In this document: piece after piece, positions 24,901 through 34,306 of the stretch | Numbering within the stretch: the first letter of the stretch is position 1 | How the letters are laid out: each line of letters starts with the position of its first letter | Assembly: GCA_963921195.1 (NCBI GenBank) | Contig: OY992541.1 | Span: forward strand, 15,420,012-15,484,011 | Direction of reading: 5' to 3' | DNA length: 64,000 nt | DNA from: Pegoplata infirma | Taxonomy: Eukaryota; Arthropoda; Insecta; Diptera; Anthomyiidae | Notes under the pieces: model-generated | What the model saw: only the letters and a program-made list of their open reading frames with translations | Told to the model about the DNA's origin: nothing | Database searches by the model: none | Program-made: the position numbers and the translations under genes

Positions 24901-25539
24901 GTCAATTAAAAAATTTAACTTATTGCATCTGTCGAATACAAAAAGACGCAGAGATGAAAAATTAATTTCACCATCGCTTGATGCTATTACCGTTTTATTT
25001 TTATTTTTACTACAGTTTACATTTGATTTAAAATATTTGCAAAATTTTTCGCATTTTCTTGATTTCCGACCAAATCTCAAATGATACCGACATATTCTAC
25101 CAACTAATTGAAAACGTGGATGCGTAACATTGTTTCGCGCGCCGTTTGATCGACTCTCGGTATTTTCCAATTGACCCTTCAGATCTTTGACTTGATCGGA
25201 TAGCTGTCTAATCTTTTCATTCAACGTATCTGTCAATTTGCCAAGCCTATTTTCAATAGTAATAGATGATTCTTTAATATCAGAATCTTCTTTACTAAAC
25301 CCTACCTCTTTTGCTTTTGATTCATAAAACCTATTATTTGATAACAAATTTTGTTGACTTGAATGTATAGCATGCCTGTTTGTTGTGTTGTAGTTTGTCT
25401 CTAGAATAAAAATTGGTGTGCTATTACTTTCCTTCTGAAAGGTATTATGTGTATGCAAATAATATGGCAGCATTTCGGGGAAGGAGTTCACACTATTGGA
25501 TTCAATAACCGAAACAAAACAAAAATAAATAAACGACAA
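21898..25539 (-). CDS. CsRn1-clade Gag(NC)-Pol polyprotein
   Basis: 1213 codons. Order: a short coiled-coil-like stretch (about residues 90-125), the cysteine-histidine motif [18 protein letters not shown] (about 148-165) typical of CsRn1/Kabuki Gag, protease with [13 protein letters not shown] (about 210), and RT with [13 protein letters not shown] and [11 protein letters not shown]. RNase H follows with [20 protein letters not shown] and FTDHKPL. Integrase has HGISHP...CLNCQQSK for the zinc domain and a DDE triad in [17 protein letters not shown] and [13 protein letters not shown]. All catalytic residues I can check are present. The start is uncertain: the first 80 or so residues do not look like capsid. 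The stop falls in the LTR, so the polypurine tract is coding. Confidence 0.9.
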   Translation of the reverse strand: MSFIYFCFVSVIESNSVNSFPEMLPYYLHTHNTFQKESNSTPIFILETNYNTTNRHAIHSSQQNLLSNNRFYESKAKEVGFSKEDSDIKESSITIENRLGKLTDTLNEKIRQLSDQVKDLKGQLENTESRSNGARNNVTHPRFQLVGRICRYHLRFGRKSRKCEKFCKYFKSNVNCSKNKNKTVIASSDGEINFSSLRLFVFDRCNKLNFLIDSGAEVSVLPASKFKGNNRVSDIVLTAANGSNISTYGKKLLNINLGLRREFPFVFLIANISKPIIGADFLNKYGLLIDIRHRRLIDPLTKLSVNALSLSCNIPLPKLFSVDNQYTLLLKEFPSLIAEPDYTKPVKHSTVHRLVTEGPLPFTKPRRLDPIKHKVAKTEFDFLVKSGICRPSNSSVASALHLVKKKDPNDWRPCGDFRRLNAVTVPDRYPLPHIHDLNMNIRNKKIFSKLDLIRAYHQIPMAEEDIYKTAITTPFGMFEFVRMPFGLRNSAQTFQRFINEVFSGLDFVFTYIDDVLIASENEEEHLEHLRQVFHRLDEYGLNIKPGKCTFGIDNIDFLGHNISENGIQPSEDKVSAIKNFERPLRVKQMQKFVGMVNYYHRYIPKLASQTSILHTMITKAVKKKIKNLEWDEATIKAFENVKHSFASRVMLNHFNSNANLTLTVDASNVAVGGVLQQAYAGKTEPLAFFSKKLTPSETKYSSFDRELLAIYLNIKHFRYLLEGRIFTVFTDHKPLTYAMNSKTERSPRQTRHLEYISQFTTDIKYIRGESNVVADSLSRPFDIDVIGNTDINLKVLFQEQQNDFEIKDLVKDLSTSCNLKLIKIPLINSEIWCEMSLNNPRPYVPSSLRKSVFNKLHGISHPGTRSTKRLIAQKYFWPKMNKQINEWSKECLNCQQSKVYKHTKSPVIKIPIPKGRFEHIHLDIVGPLPPSRGFKYLLTVIDRCTRWPEVYPLRDITASTVVDTFVTNYISRFGVPLTITTDQGGQFKSQMFSELSKFLGSHKIETSSYHPQANGMIERFHRQLKATLMAKGNSLKWYDNLPVALLGIRSTYKEDLQATPSEMVYGQNLRLPGEIVVSQNEFDASDVLFKVKENFKNVRSNIEHHKNTEHGLHVPNDLRTCKFVFLRTINKRSLQQPFEGPFKVVEKDKKWFKIVKDNETITVPIDRVKPAFIETTAENFDTSNTHTNKRTHKHVTFNLLGVNFFRRGSSVGT

Positions 25540-25751
25540 CTCAAAAATAAATTAACGAAATGAAAATATTTTAAAGAATTTAAAAGATAATATTCGAACA
25601 GTTTTGAAATGATTGAGAAATTTAAAATATTCTTGACAACAACCCAAAATTTGAAATTATAAAATTTTGGAAGTTTTCAGTTTGAAAGCGTTTTCAAAAT
25701 ATTTTCATTTAATGACAAAACAAAATGTAAAAACGAAATATCAATAATGTA

Positions 25752-26841
25752 ATATGAGGCATTCCACACCAAATGTCCAGCGGAAAAAAACATGTGTACC
25801 GTAAACTTCTGAATAGGTGGTATGGATAGCCCTATATGGAACTTAGAAAATTGCGTTTTTGGTTTTTCAATTTTTCAAAAACTGGGCTTAGGAGGCGTGG
25901 TCAAATATTGGAAAAATGGTCAAATTTGTGGCGAGTTGCCTTGATTAAATATTTATCACATTAAAACGGAATGCACCACAATCTCAAAAATTTACAGTCT
26001 TATATAGTTTTGTATGGGCTATCGATTAAAATTTTTTTTTTTGGAAAATTTTTAGAACCCGTTCTGAAATTTTCCATTTTTTAAAAAAGTCATTTTATCA
26101 AAAATCCGGCCACTTTTTTTTCTTTTTTATTTATTTTTTTAAAAGTTTAGATGTTTGTCCATCCACACAAAAAAAATCAGAAACACGTTCATCTTTTTTT
26201 TCGAGAAAATCGCATTTGAACTTTAAATTTCATAACAATTTAGTAATTTGCTTGTATTTTCTTGTGTCAACAGAGCGTATGACGAATATTTATGTAATTA
26301 ATATTACTCATTCGCAACTTTAAAACAAAGAAATACAAGCAAATAACAAAATTGTTATGAAATTTAAAGTTCAAATGCGATTTTCTCGAAAAAAAAAGAT
26401 GAACGTGTTTCTGATTTTTTTTGTGTGGATGGACAAACATCTAAACTTTTAAAAAAATAAATAAAAAAGAAAAAAAAAGTGGCCGGATTTTTGATAAATT
26501 GACTTTTTTAAAAAATGGAAAATTTCAGAACGGGTTCTGAAAATTATCCAAAAAAAATAAATTTAATCAATAGCCCATACAAAACTATATAAGAACGTAA
26601 ATTTTTGATATTGTGGTGCATTCCGTTTTAATGTGATAAATATTTAATCAAGGCAACTCGCCACAAATTTTACCATTTTTCCAATATTTGACCACGCCTC
26701 CTAAGCCCAGTTTTCGAAAATTTGAAAAACCAAAAACGCAATTTTCTTAGTTACATATAGGGCTATCCAAACAACCTATTCAGAAATTTACGGGACACAT
26801 GTTTTTCTGTAGCGGGACATTTGGTGTGGAATGCCTCATAT
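25752..26841. mobile_element. palindromic foldback element, ATATGAGGCATTCC ends
   Basis: Near-perfect inverted repeat of about 540 bp per arm, with its centre near 26300. Ends are ATATGAGGCATTCCACACC and its complement GGTGTGGAATGCCTCATAT. It lies in the leader of the CsRn1-like element. A related end (GGAATGCCTCATAT) also occurs at 35441-35454. The target duplication is not clear (GTA or TA). Confidence 0.85.
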
Positions 26842-27308
26842 GTATGTTTAAAACAAAATGCTAAACACGTTTATATATACCACAATTAAGTTTCTTCTTT
26901 TGTAAAATGGCATGAAAACTTTAAATGTCCAACCAAATTCTAGGTCTTGATTTTAAGGGCGTATTTTATTTAGCATGATCTTCCACCTCGGGTTCGTACT
27001 TTGATGCAAATTCGTGGATTTTGATGCAAATTTCTCAAAATTTGATTTAACAGAAACAGCGTTTGAAACAGCTTATATGTATGTGCACTATAATATTGAA
27101 TTTGTTCCGCTTATATAGTTTGCAATTAACTTTAATGCAGTCGAGGTCTTGATGAGAAAAATTTAAATTTTATTTTCTGGTTATTGACAATTAATCTTTC
27201 ACGGATTTATTTTGTATACATATGCATTTGTACCATTATAACAGTTCACGAAATTATCTATGTTTACGATTTATTTTGTTTGCAAATCTCCTGGCAGGAT
27301 CGCCAGAA
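26842..27308 (-). other. leader of the CsRn1-like element with primer site
   Basis: Noncoding in all frames. In minus sense the sequence just after the LTR reads TTC then TGGCGATCCTGCCAGGA, a tRNA 3'-end complement type primer site; I do not name the tRNA. No capsid coding is found here or at 25540-25751. Confidence 0.65.
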
Positions 27309-27503
27309 TGTAGCGGATATTCTTACGCCTACATTAAAATCTATGAGAATTGCTTCGGAGAAATAATAAATAACTTTTATTTCGAAATACAAAAATACGA
27401 ATGAATAACATTTTGAAAACAACATGATTGATAAAAATGATAGTAACAATAAAAATTTACTTTTTGAAATTTTATAAAGTATAATAATTATCAAGTACCT
27501 ACA
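27309..27503 (-). repeat. 5' LTR of the CsRn1-like element
   Basis: 195 bp, matching the copy at 21716-21910. It should hold the promoter for the element. Flanked on the outside by ACCAT. Confidence 0.92.
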
Positions 27504-27508
27504 ACCAT

Positions 27509-27802
27509 ATGTTCAATACCATATTGCCTGAACAAATTCTCAAAGTCCTTACTGGGAAACTGTGACCCGTTGTCCGACACTATAGTCTCTGGGACTCCAA
27601 AACATGGAAAAATGTCCGTCCGTAGATAATGTATAATTTCTTTTGACACAAACTTCTTAATAGGTTTTAAAAATGTAAATTTGGAAAAATGTTCTAAAAT
27701 TATTAGTATTCCTATATAACCCGTTTTAGTCCTGGGTAAAGGTCCTATAAGATCAATGTAAAGCCGTTGAAATGGCCGGTCTGTTTTCACCATCTGACCC
27801 AT
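27509..27802 (-). pseudogene. provirus integrase, catalytic core N-part
   Basis: Reads LYIDLIGPLPRTKTGY and TIVSDNGSQFPSKDF, which carry the first two acidic residues of the integrase triad. It is cut at QYGIEHM by the LTR element inserted at 27504. A one- or two-base frame change near 27800 separates it from the zinc domain upstream. Confidence 0.85.
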
Positions 27803-28766
27803 TGGTGGTCGTTGTATGGAAGTACTTAGGAGGTTTCGAAGTTTTACACAATGTACAATTTTGAATGTAGTCTTTGATGTCCGTAACCAGTCGCGGCCAA
27901 TAAAAATATCGTCTTACCCTCTCTATCGTTTTCCCTATTCCGCCATGCGCTGAATTTGGAGTATCATGAGCCGAATATATTATGTCCTTCCGTAGTTGGG
28001 TTGGTACAAAAAGTTTCCAGGAACTGGACTCGTCCGCCTGACCTGTCGAAAACTCCACCCGCTTGTAAATAAATTTGTCCATAACCTTAAAATCAGGGAG
28101 ACCAGAATTTATAAAGTCCGTTCTTAATTTCGAATATTCGTCCGAGTCAAATGCTTCTGAATTTAGGTCGGTAGAAGGCAACGTTTCTAGTTCGATAGTA
28201 TCCACAAATTCCTCACCTTCGTGAATTCTAGACAAGGTGTCCGGAACTACATTATCCTTGCCCCTGCGATGTTCAATGCCAAACTGAAATCCTTGTAACT
28301 TCAGGGACCATCTAGCCAAACGCCCTGACAGGTCACGTTGTCCCATCAGCCATTTCAAACTGGCGTGATCAGTTACAACCTTAAATTCTTGGCCTTCAAT
28401 GTATGCTCTAAATTTTTTCACCGCCAAAATCACAGCTATACACTCCAGTTCCGTTATGGTGTAATTACGTTGTGCCTTACTAAGTTCTTGAGACATAAAC
28501 GCTATTGGTCGTTCCACCCCGTCCTCGTCTTCTTGTGCTAGCACTGCACCTACCCCATATGTACTGGCATCGCATTGCAATATAAACGGTTTCGCGTAAT
28601 TCGGGTGAATGAGCAGAGGTGCTGACGTAAGCTTTGTTTTTAATTCCTCAAATGCAACTTGTGCTTCGTGATTCCAAACGAACGTTTTCTTCTTGGTCAG
28701 TAGTTCTGTCAACGGGTACGTTAGTGTCGAATAGTCATGAATAAAGCGTCGGTACCATCCTGTCAT
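27753..28766 (-). pseudogene. provirus RT thumb, RNase H and integrase zinc domain
   Basis: 337-codon open frame. RNase H motifs: QCDASTYGVGAVLAQ, TELECIAVI, VTDHASLKWL. The integrase HHCC domain reads HDTPNSAHGG...CTLCKTSK. The frame starts at TGWYRRFIHDYS, with the preceding linker of roughly 15-18 residues missing, so a small deletion separates it from the palm fragment. It is inactive because neighbouring frames are broken. Confidence 0.87.
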
Positions 28767-29027
28767 GTACGGCCATAACTTTGTCCTCGTCTACCTGTAA
28801 CGTTCCGTTTCCAACCACGTAGCCCAGGTACTTTACCCTGCACAAAGCAAAACTACTCTTAGCCACATTAATTGTTAAACCCGCTTTTCTCAGTTGTGTC
28901 GCCACTTCCATCAGGTGTGTCAAATGTTCGTCAAAGTCCTGAGAAACTATCAACAAATCGTCCAAATAAACGAAAACATGGGATTTTAAATTGTACGGAA
29001 TGACCACGTCCATAAGTCTACACAACG
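28735..29027 (-). pseudogene. provirus RT palm, C-part
   Basis: Contains FVYLDDLLIVSQDFDEHL, the catalytic YLDD box, and the conserved KYLGYVVG. It begins exactly at the 5-bp duplication CAACG (29023-29027) beside the Transib-like element; the matching N-part ends at 37155. The frame is lost near 28766. Confidence 0.88.
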
Positions 29028-29183
29028 CACATTGGGTTGCACACTATCAAAACTGAGGATTAATTCAAAATTTGAAGTTGGTATAGGTTAGGTTAGGTTG
29101 TAAGTGGCTGCTGACGTTTTACGTCAACACACGTAGACTCTGAGGTCCATTGTGATACCACGGGACCGTAATAGGTTTCCCTA

Positions 29184-32100
29184 CTAGTCCCTGTCGTTAA
29201 ACCATTTTGAGCTTCTTATAAAACTCCTTAGATGTTGAATTTTGACATCCAACAAATCAGAAAGATCGTACAGCTCCCTAGATCCCAGTGAAGCAAGTCT
29301 CTGACCAGAAAGTGCCGGGCAATGGCAAATAAAGTGTTCGATAGTTTCCAACTCCTCTTCATCCATGCAACTTCGGCAAAAGTCATTCGACGGCACATTT
29401 AACCGCTCTGCGTGCTTCCCTATAAGACATTGTCCGGTAATTATAGAAACCACCGTCGAAATCTCTCCTCTTGGAAGCGATATCAGCTCACTTGTGCGCC
29501 CCTGATTAAGAGAAGGCCATATCAGTCGTGTTGTCTCACACGTCCATTCATTTGCCCATCTTTGATTAGTCTCCGTCGCAGAACAAAGCCGTAGGTTTTG
29601 CTTGCAAGTTTCTAGAGGCATACCAACACATTCCAATTCTGTTGGAACCTGTAAGGTAGTTCCTAGTCTTGCAAGCTCATCGGCTTTGCAATTCCCTGGA
29701 ATGTCTCTGTGCCCTGGGACCCATATGAGTCGTATGTTAAACTGCTTGGCCATCTCATTTAAAGACGTGCGGCAGTTAAGGGCAGATCTTGTTTTCAGAA
29801 ACATTGAATCCAGGGACTTGACCGCGGCTTGACTGTCAGTATAGATGTTGACTGCGGTTGTAGACAAGACATTGCAGCTCAACCAGTCAGCCACTTCTTT
29901 TATTGCCAGCATCTCTGCCTGGTAAACACTGCAATGATCTGGCAATCTACGAGCCTGGCTCAACCCAAGCTCTTCCGAATAGACCCCAAAGCCCACTTGT
30001 TCGTGCAGCCTCGATCCATCTGTGTAAAAATTTATGGTAGCTCCACTATCCGGAGTATCCCCCATCCAAGACTCCCTGGATGGTATCATAGTGGTAAAGT
30101 GGCGCTCAAAGAGGCTCAAAGAGGGAGCACAGTCCACATTTTGTGGTATTGTTATCTTTTTCAAGATCGCGCTATGGCCACAATCACTGCTCCTCCATTG
30201 CAGAGTGCTATTAAGTCGAATTGCCGACGCAGCCGCATACTGCCTACCCAATATGTCCAAGGGTATCAGGTGAAGGAGGATTTCTAATGCAGCCGTAGGT
30301 GTAGTACGAAGAGCACCAGTGATGCACATTGACGCCATTCTCTGTACCTTCGTGATAAAGACAAAGTTCGCTTTTGTTTCCAAAGCAGGCCACCAGACAC
30401 TGATTCCATACAGCAAAATTGGACGCACCACTGCTGTATAGATCCAATGAACGACTTGAGGGCTAAAACCCCATCGTTTTCCAATGGCCCTTTTACAGGA
30501 ATACAAAGCAATCGTTGCTTTTCTCACCCGTTCCTCAATATTACGCCTGAAATTCAGCTTCCTATCTAGAAATAGTACTCCAAGATACTTGGCTCCATCT
30601 GAGAAGGTGATTTCAGTACCGTCCAGAGAAATAGGATCAAAAGCAGGAATCTTATTTTTCCTTGTAAACAAAACAAGCTCTGTTTCACTAGGATTAACTC
30701 CTAGACCACAGTCTCTTGCCCATTTAGACAGATCTTTCAGAGAACCCTGAAGAATGTCCCGCAATGTTGGCAGATGCTTCCCCTTTACCGCTATCGCGAC
30801 ATCGTCAGCATATGCGATAACATGACAACCACGTGCTTCTAGAGATAGTAGCATTGAATTCAGTGCCAGGTTCCAAAGAAGCGGCGAAAGAACACCTAGT
30901 TGTGGTGTGCCCCTATTGACAAATCGAGATATGACGGACGCTCCCAATTCAGACGTTATACGTCTATTGGCAAGTAGGTTTTCCACCATTAAAACGATTT
31001 CACGCTTTACTCCCAGACCAGACAATGCCAATATTATCGATTCTGGAATGACATTATTAAAAGCCCCCTCAATATCAAGAAAGGCCACCATAGTGTACTC
31101 CTTTACCGAAAGCGATCTCTCGATGGTACCAACGAGCTCATGAAGAGCTGTTTCCGTTGATCGTCCCTTGCTGTATGCATGTTGCTTTGTCGAAAGCAAC
31201 CTCGGGTCAATCACTCTACGCAAATATGAGTCTATCATTCGTTCCATTGTCTTTAACAAAAAAGAAGACAGACTAATTGGTCTGAAATCCTTCGGAGCTG
31301 TGTGGGAACTTTTCCCAGCCTTCGGGATAAATACGACTCTGGTATCCCTCCATTTTAAAGGAATATACGACCAGTTGATGCATGCTGTGTATAGATTATA
31401 CAGCAACGGGGCTATATAGTCCAACACTTGCTGCAACTCAGCCGGGATTATACCATCAGGTCCCGGGGATTTATAGGGCCTGAAGCTTTTTATCGCCCAG
31501 ATTAATGTTGGCATATTTATTATTTCCGAAGCAATTTCAGATGCTTGGGCGTCAGAACGTTCCAAAGCTTGAAACGGCGTCATGGAATTGCCCGGAAAAT
31601 GCGTGTTTAAAAGGAGATCCAGCGACTCTCCACTGGAGGAAGACCACACCCCATTAGGATCTTTCAGGTATCCTAGGGTGCAAGGAGAAGAAGCCAGAAC
31701 CTTGCGCAGCCTGGATGCCTCAGAAACGTCTTCTATGTTTCCACAGAAGTTTTTCCAAGAATCACATTTTGCATTTCTGATCATCTTTTTATAACTCTTA
31801 AGTTGCAGCCTGTATGCAGACCAGTCCTCGTCCGCTCTTGAAAATTTAGCCTTATTAAAGAGCTTTCTGCAGGAATCTCTGCTCGTCTGCAACTCATTTG
31901 ACCACCAAGGTGGCTTTTTTTTCCCTCTAGGCTTTGCAGAAGGGCAAGACGCATCCAGGCACCTATTACAAACATTTGTTATATGGTCAACCAGACAGTC
32001 AATTTCCGCTAAACTATGCGGTTCAGATAGGGGTACTTCATCCAAAAGCAAAGAAAAAGTCTCCCTATATTTCACCCAGTTTGTTCTTCTCAGATTTCTA

Positions 32101-32918
32101 GAGACTGTCTCAACCGGGGCACGCTCCCTGAGTAAAAACTCAATGTAGCGATGATCTGAGAAAGAATGCTCTTCCAAAACTCTCCAGTCATCAATTCTAT
32201 CAGACAATGTATCTGATACAAGTGTTACGTCAAGAACCTCTTGCCGCGTACTTGTAACGAAAGTTGGTTCACTACCCTTGTTACAAATATACAGGTTAGT
32301 GCTTAACAAAAACTCCAAAAGTGATTCGCCTCTATCATTTGTGTCTGTACTACCCCATATCGAATGATGTGCATTAGCATCACAGCACACTAGTAACTGG
32401 TGTCCCCTAGATTCAGACTCCCGAATCAGACCGCCAACCTTCTCCGGGGGTATTGGCCCCGGATTAGGAAAATACGCAGAGGCGAGCCAAATAGATTTCC
32501 CATGAAGCTCTAAGCTAGCCGCTGTAACATCCATATCACTAAAAGTTGATAAAAAGAATATATTTAAGCCATTTTTCGCCAAGATGCAGGCTCTTGGTGA
32601 GCCCTCACCTTTGGCAACCATCAACTTAAACCCAGGGGTCTTCAATCCGCAAACCCTGCCACCCCGCACCCAGGGCTCTTGGATAAAAACCAAGTCAACT
32701 GCTCCTGTCGTCAGGCGCAGCAATAGTGCAGCTGAGGCTGCCTTACAGTGATGGAGGTTTATTTGTAGGAACCGCAACATCTTGCTTTTTTTCCACCATT
32801 CTTTCCACCACCGTGTTATTGGCTTCATCCTCCGTGTTATCATAGAGGTCGCATTCGTCCCCAGATTCGGTTTCGAATAAGCCAGATATATGTCCCATCT
32901 GTTCTGAATCGGAGGCAA
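29184..32918 (-). CDS. LOA-clade ORF2: endonuclease, reverse transcriptase, RNase H
   Basis: 1244 codons, uninterrupted. The apurinic-like endonuclease begins at MLRFLQINLHHCKAA (residue 47) with QEPWV, DANAHHSIWG and SDHRYI. The RT has KSPGPDGIIPAEL, FLDIEGAFNNV and AYADDVAIAV. RNase H has FYTDGSRLHEQVGFGVYSEE, QAEMLAIKE, YTDSQAAVKSL and WVPGHRDIPGNCKADELAR. The C-terminus has the cysteine motif CRSCMDEEELETIEHFICHC. The start may be residue 47 (32780), which would overlap ORF1 by a few dozen bases. Two oddities: the usual TPQGG box reads TPQLG, and LGVLFLDRKL has one residue more than the other LOA copies here. These may reduce activity. Confidence 0.93.
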   Translation of the reverse strand: MPPIQNRWDIYLAYSKPNLGTNATSMITRRMKPITRWWKEWWKKSKMLRFLQINLHHCKAASAALLLRLTTGAVDLVFIQEPWVRGGRVCGLKTPGFKLMVAKGEGSPRACILAKNGLNIFFLSTFSDMDVTAASLELHGKSIWLASAYFPNPGPIPPEKVGGLIRESESRGHQLLVCCDANAHHSIWGSTDTNDRGESLLEFLLSTNLYICNKGSEPTFVTSTRQEVLDVTLVSDTLSDRIDDWRVLEEHSFSDHRYIEFLLRERAPVETVSRNLRRTNWVKYRETFSLLLDEVPLSEPHSLAEIDCLVDHITNVCNRCLDASCPSAKPRGKKKPPWWSNELQTSRDSCRKLFNKAKFSRADEDWSAYRLQLKSYKKMIRNAKCDSWKNFCGNIEDVSEASRLRKVLASSPCTLGYLKDPNGVWSSSSGESLDLLLNTHFPGNSMTPFQALERSDAQASEIASEIINMPTLIWAIKSFRPYKSPGPDGIIPAELQQVLDYIAPLLYNLYTACINWSYIPLKWRDTRVVFIPKAGKSSHTAPKDFRPISLSSFLLKTMERMIDSYLRRVIDPRLLSTKQHAYSKGRSTETALHELVGTIERSLSVKEYTMVAFLDIEGAFNNVIPESIILALSGLGVKREIVLMVENLLANRRITSELGASVISRFVNRGTPQLGVLSPLLWNLALNSMLLSLEARGCHVIAYADDVAIAVKGKHLPTLRDILQGSLKDLSKWARDCGLGVNPSETELVLFTRKNKIPAFDPISLDGTEITFSDGAKYLGVLFLDRKLNFRRNIEERVRKATIALYSCKRAIGKRWGFSPQVVHWIYTAVVRPILLYGISVWWPALETKANFVFITKVQRMASMCITGALRTTPTAALEILLHLIPLDILGRQYAAASAIRLNSTLQWRSSDCGHSAILKKITIPQNVDCAPSLSLFERHFTTMIPSRESWMGDTPDSGATINFYTDGSRLHEQVGFGVYSEELGLSQARRLPDHCSVYQAEMLAIKEVADWLSCNVLSTTAVNIYTDSQAAVKSLDSMFLKTRSALNCRTSLNEMAKQFNIRLIWVPGHRDIPGNCKADELARLGTTLQVPTELECVGMPLETCKQNLRLCSATETNQRWANEWTCETTRLIWPSLNQGRTSELISLPRGEISTVVSIITGQCLIGKHAERLNVPSNDFCRSCMDEEELETIEHFICHCPALSGQRLASLGSRELYDLSDLLDVKIQHLRSFIRSSKWFNDRD

Positions 32919-34146
32919 CAGAACTCTCCGAATTCCTCACTGCATGGGCCTCGTCCTGAATGTCACCCATAGTGGCATCAGCTTTATCCTCCGTGCCATC
33001 ACAGAGGTCGCATTCGTTACCAGATTCGGTTTCGAAAATGCCAGATGCATCTCCCATCAGCCTAGAATCGGTCAGCTGAATATCAACCTTTTCCAGATTC
33101 TCCTCCCCAGCCGACTCTGCCACTGGCTTGTCTGCTTCCAAAATAGGCTTCTGGTCGCCCTTGTAGACATTGACTCTTATATGAAAAAAGCCAAATCTAA
33201 TAATGCCGTCAGTCCTGGCTAAAAGCGGAAGCGATTCCTCATTAACCAAGACCACTGCTTGACGACGAGCGCCCTCCATCTCACCCAATCTGGCAATTTG
33301 CCAATTCTGAGTTGGAAGGTCAGGATTGCAGACTTTTATCATCTTTAGAATCACCGCAGTGTCACTTGTAGCCATTGGGATCCATGCATGAGCTCTGGGT
33401 TGCGAGGGGATATCATGTTTTTCCACAACGTCCAGTCTGGCTCCAGGCCATAACTCTCCCACTTGGCTAATGGCAACCTTAAACACGGCTGCGGATCTTT
33501 CGTTTCCAAAAGCAACGAGTTTTACTCGCCCCTGATACCAACCTGCGTTGACAGTAGTAGGGAGAAAATCAGGCATACTCTCAAGAAGCCTATAGTAGAT
33601 TTCATTTAGTTTAGTTTCAACTAAACTCCACTTGTCCCTTGGAATACTACAATCCCCATTTTGCCTGTTTATCACAGCCCTAACGAAGTTACCTTTCACC
33701 ACTTCACTAAAAGACTGAGTCCAGACGTTGCCGGTCACCTTAGATCTTTTAGGTAAAGGTTTCTCTTCGGGCGAGCGCAACCTTTTACCAGACTTCGATG
33801 ACGAGGCCGAAACAGCGCTCTGTTTGTCAGATGCGCGCATTGCCGAAAGTTTGTCCTGTTCTTCAATGACTCCTTTCGCCCATGATAGCGACGCCCTCTC
33901 ACGTTCGGAGAGCTTCGTTCCATCGAGTTGGCTTAGTCTGTTAATTATTTTCAAACAAAGCCTTCTCTGGTTGTGCCTGACCTTTGATGGCTTAAGTTTC
34001 TTTTTCTTTTTACCACCAATATTAGGCTGAGCACCCCTACCAGAATCAAGGCCGGACTTCAAGGTCGCAACCCTAAGACCAGTGCTAGGACCAGCACCAG
34101 TCGGTGAGGCAGAGCCTCGAACTAAATCGGTATCATTTGTGTCCAT
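32743..34146 (-). CDS. LOA-clade ORF1, DUF4780-like RNA-binding protein
   Basis: 467 codons. A low-complexity basic N-terminus (GGKKKKKLKPSKVRHNQRR) and a KSGKRLRSPEEKPLPKRSK block that looks like a nuclear localisation signal are followed by the conserved core VINRQNGDCSIPRDKWSLVE through RFGFFHIRVNVYKG, of DUF4780 type. In this clade the protein presumably serves as the nucleic-acid binding Gag-like protein. The acidic tail holds an internal duplication, SGIFETESGNECDLCD and SGLFETESGDECDLYD, about 50 residues apart. The end overlaps ORF2. Confidence 0.85.
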   Translation of the reverse strand: MDTNDTDLVRGSASPTGAGPSTGLRVATLKSGLDSGRGAQPNIGGKKKKKLKPSKVRHNQRRLCLKIINRLSQLDGTKLSERERASLSWAKGVIEEQDKLSAMRASDKQSAVSASSSKSGKRLRSPEEKPLPKRSKVTGNVWTQSFSEVVKGNFVRAVINRQNGDCSIPRDKWSLVETKLNEIYYRLLESMPDFLPTTVNAGWYQGRVKLVAFGNERSAAVFKVAISQVGELWPGARLDVVEKHDIPSQPRAHAWIPMATSDTAVILKMIKVCNPDLPTQNWQIARLGEMEGARRQAVVLVNEESLPLLARTDGIIRFGFFHIRVNVYKGDQKPILEADKPVAESAGEENLEKVDIQLTDSRLMGDASGIFETESGNECDLCDGTEDKADATMGDIQDEAHAVRNSESSVASDSEQMGHISGLFETESGDECDLYDNTEDEANNTVVERMVEKKQDVAVPTNKPPSL

Positions 34147-34306
34147 ATTTTCATTTTCCTTGATGTGGTAATGAAAATATCACAAAAATACCTATTACGA
34201 ACAAACCTATTACGAACAATTTTAGTAATTCAATTTATAGCACGGAGTTAAAATAAAACACGTCCACACTCGTCAACAGTTGAACGATAATTCTGAAGTT
34301 GGTATA

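Larger units (their letters stand above)
21716..27503 (-). mobile_element. CsRn1-clade Ty3/gypsy LTR retrotransposon, nested in the integrase
   Basis: Complete by structure: two 195-bp LTRs that look identical, a 5-bp duplication ACCAT (21711-21715 and 27504-27508), a primer site just inside the right LTR, and a purine run (GGAGGGGGAGTAG in minus sense) just before the left LTR. Apparently identical LTRs and an open 1213-codon frame point to a recent insertion, the youngest datable event in the nest. A capsid-type gag N-terminus is not visible, and the leader contains a palindrome, so the copy may depend on proteins supplied elsewhere. Confidence 0.9.
29086..34293 (-). mobile_element. full-length LOA-clade non-LTR retrotransposon
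   Basis: 5.2 kb with two overlapping ORFs, flanked by the perfect 13-bp duplication TGAAGTTGGTATA (29073-29085 and 34294-34306). The 3' end (left side, minus sense) finishes CCTAACCTAACC with no poly-A. The 5' end at 34293 starts GAATTATCGTTC. Endonuclease, RT, RNase H and a DUF4780-like ORF1 are all present, so this is a complete insertion rather than a 5'-truncated one. It lies 58 bases inside the Transib-like element. Confidence 0.92.

Noticed and set aside
21958..25084. Plus-strand open frames opposite the CsRn1 pol
   Set aside because: Antisense shadows of a well-supported reading frame.
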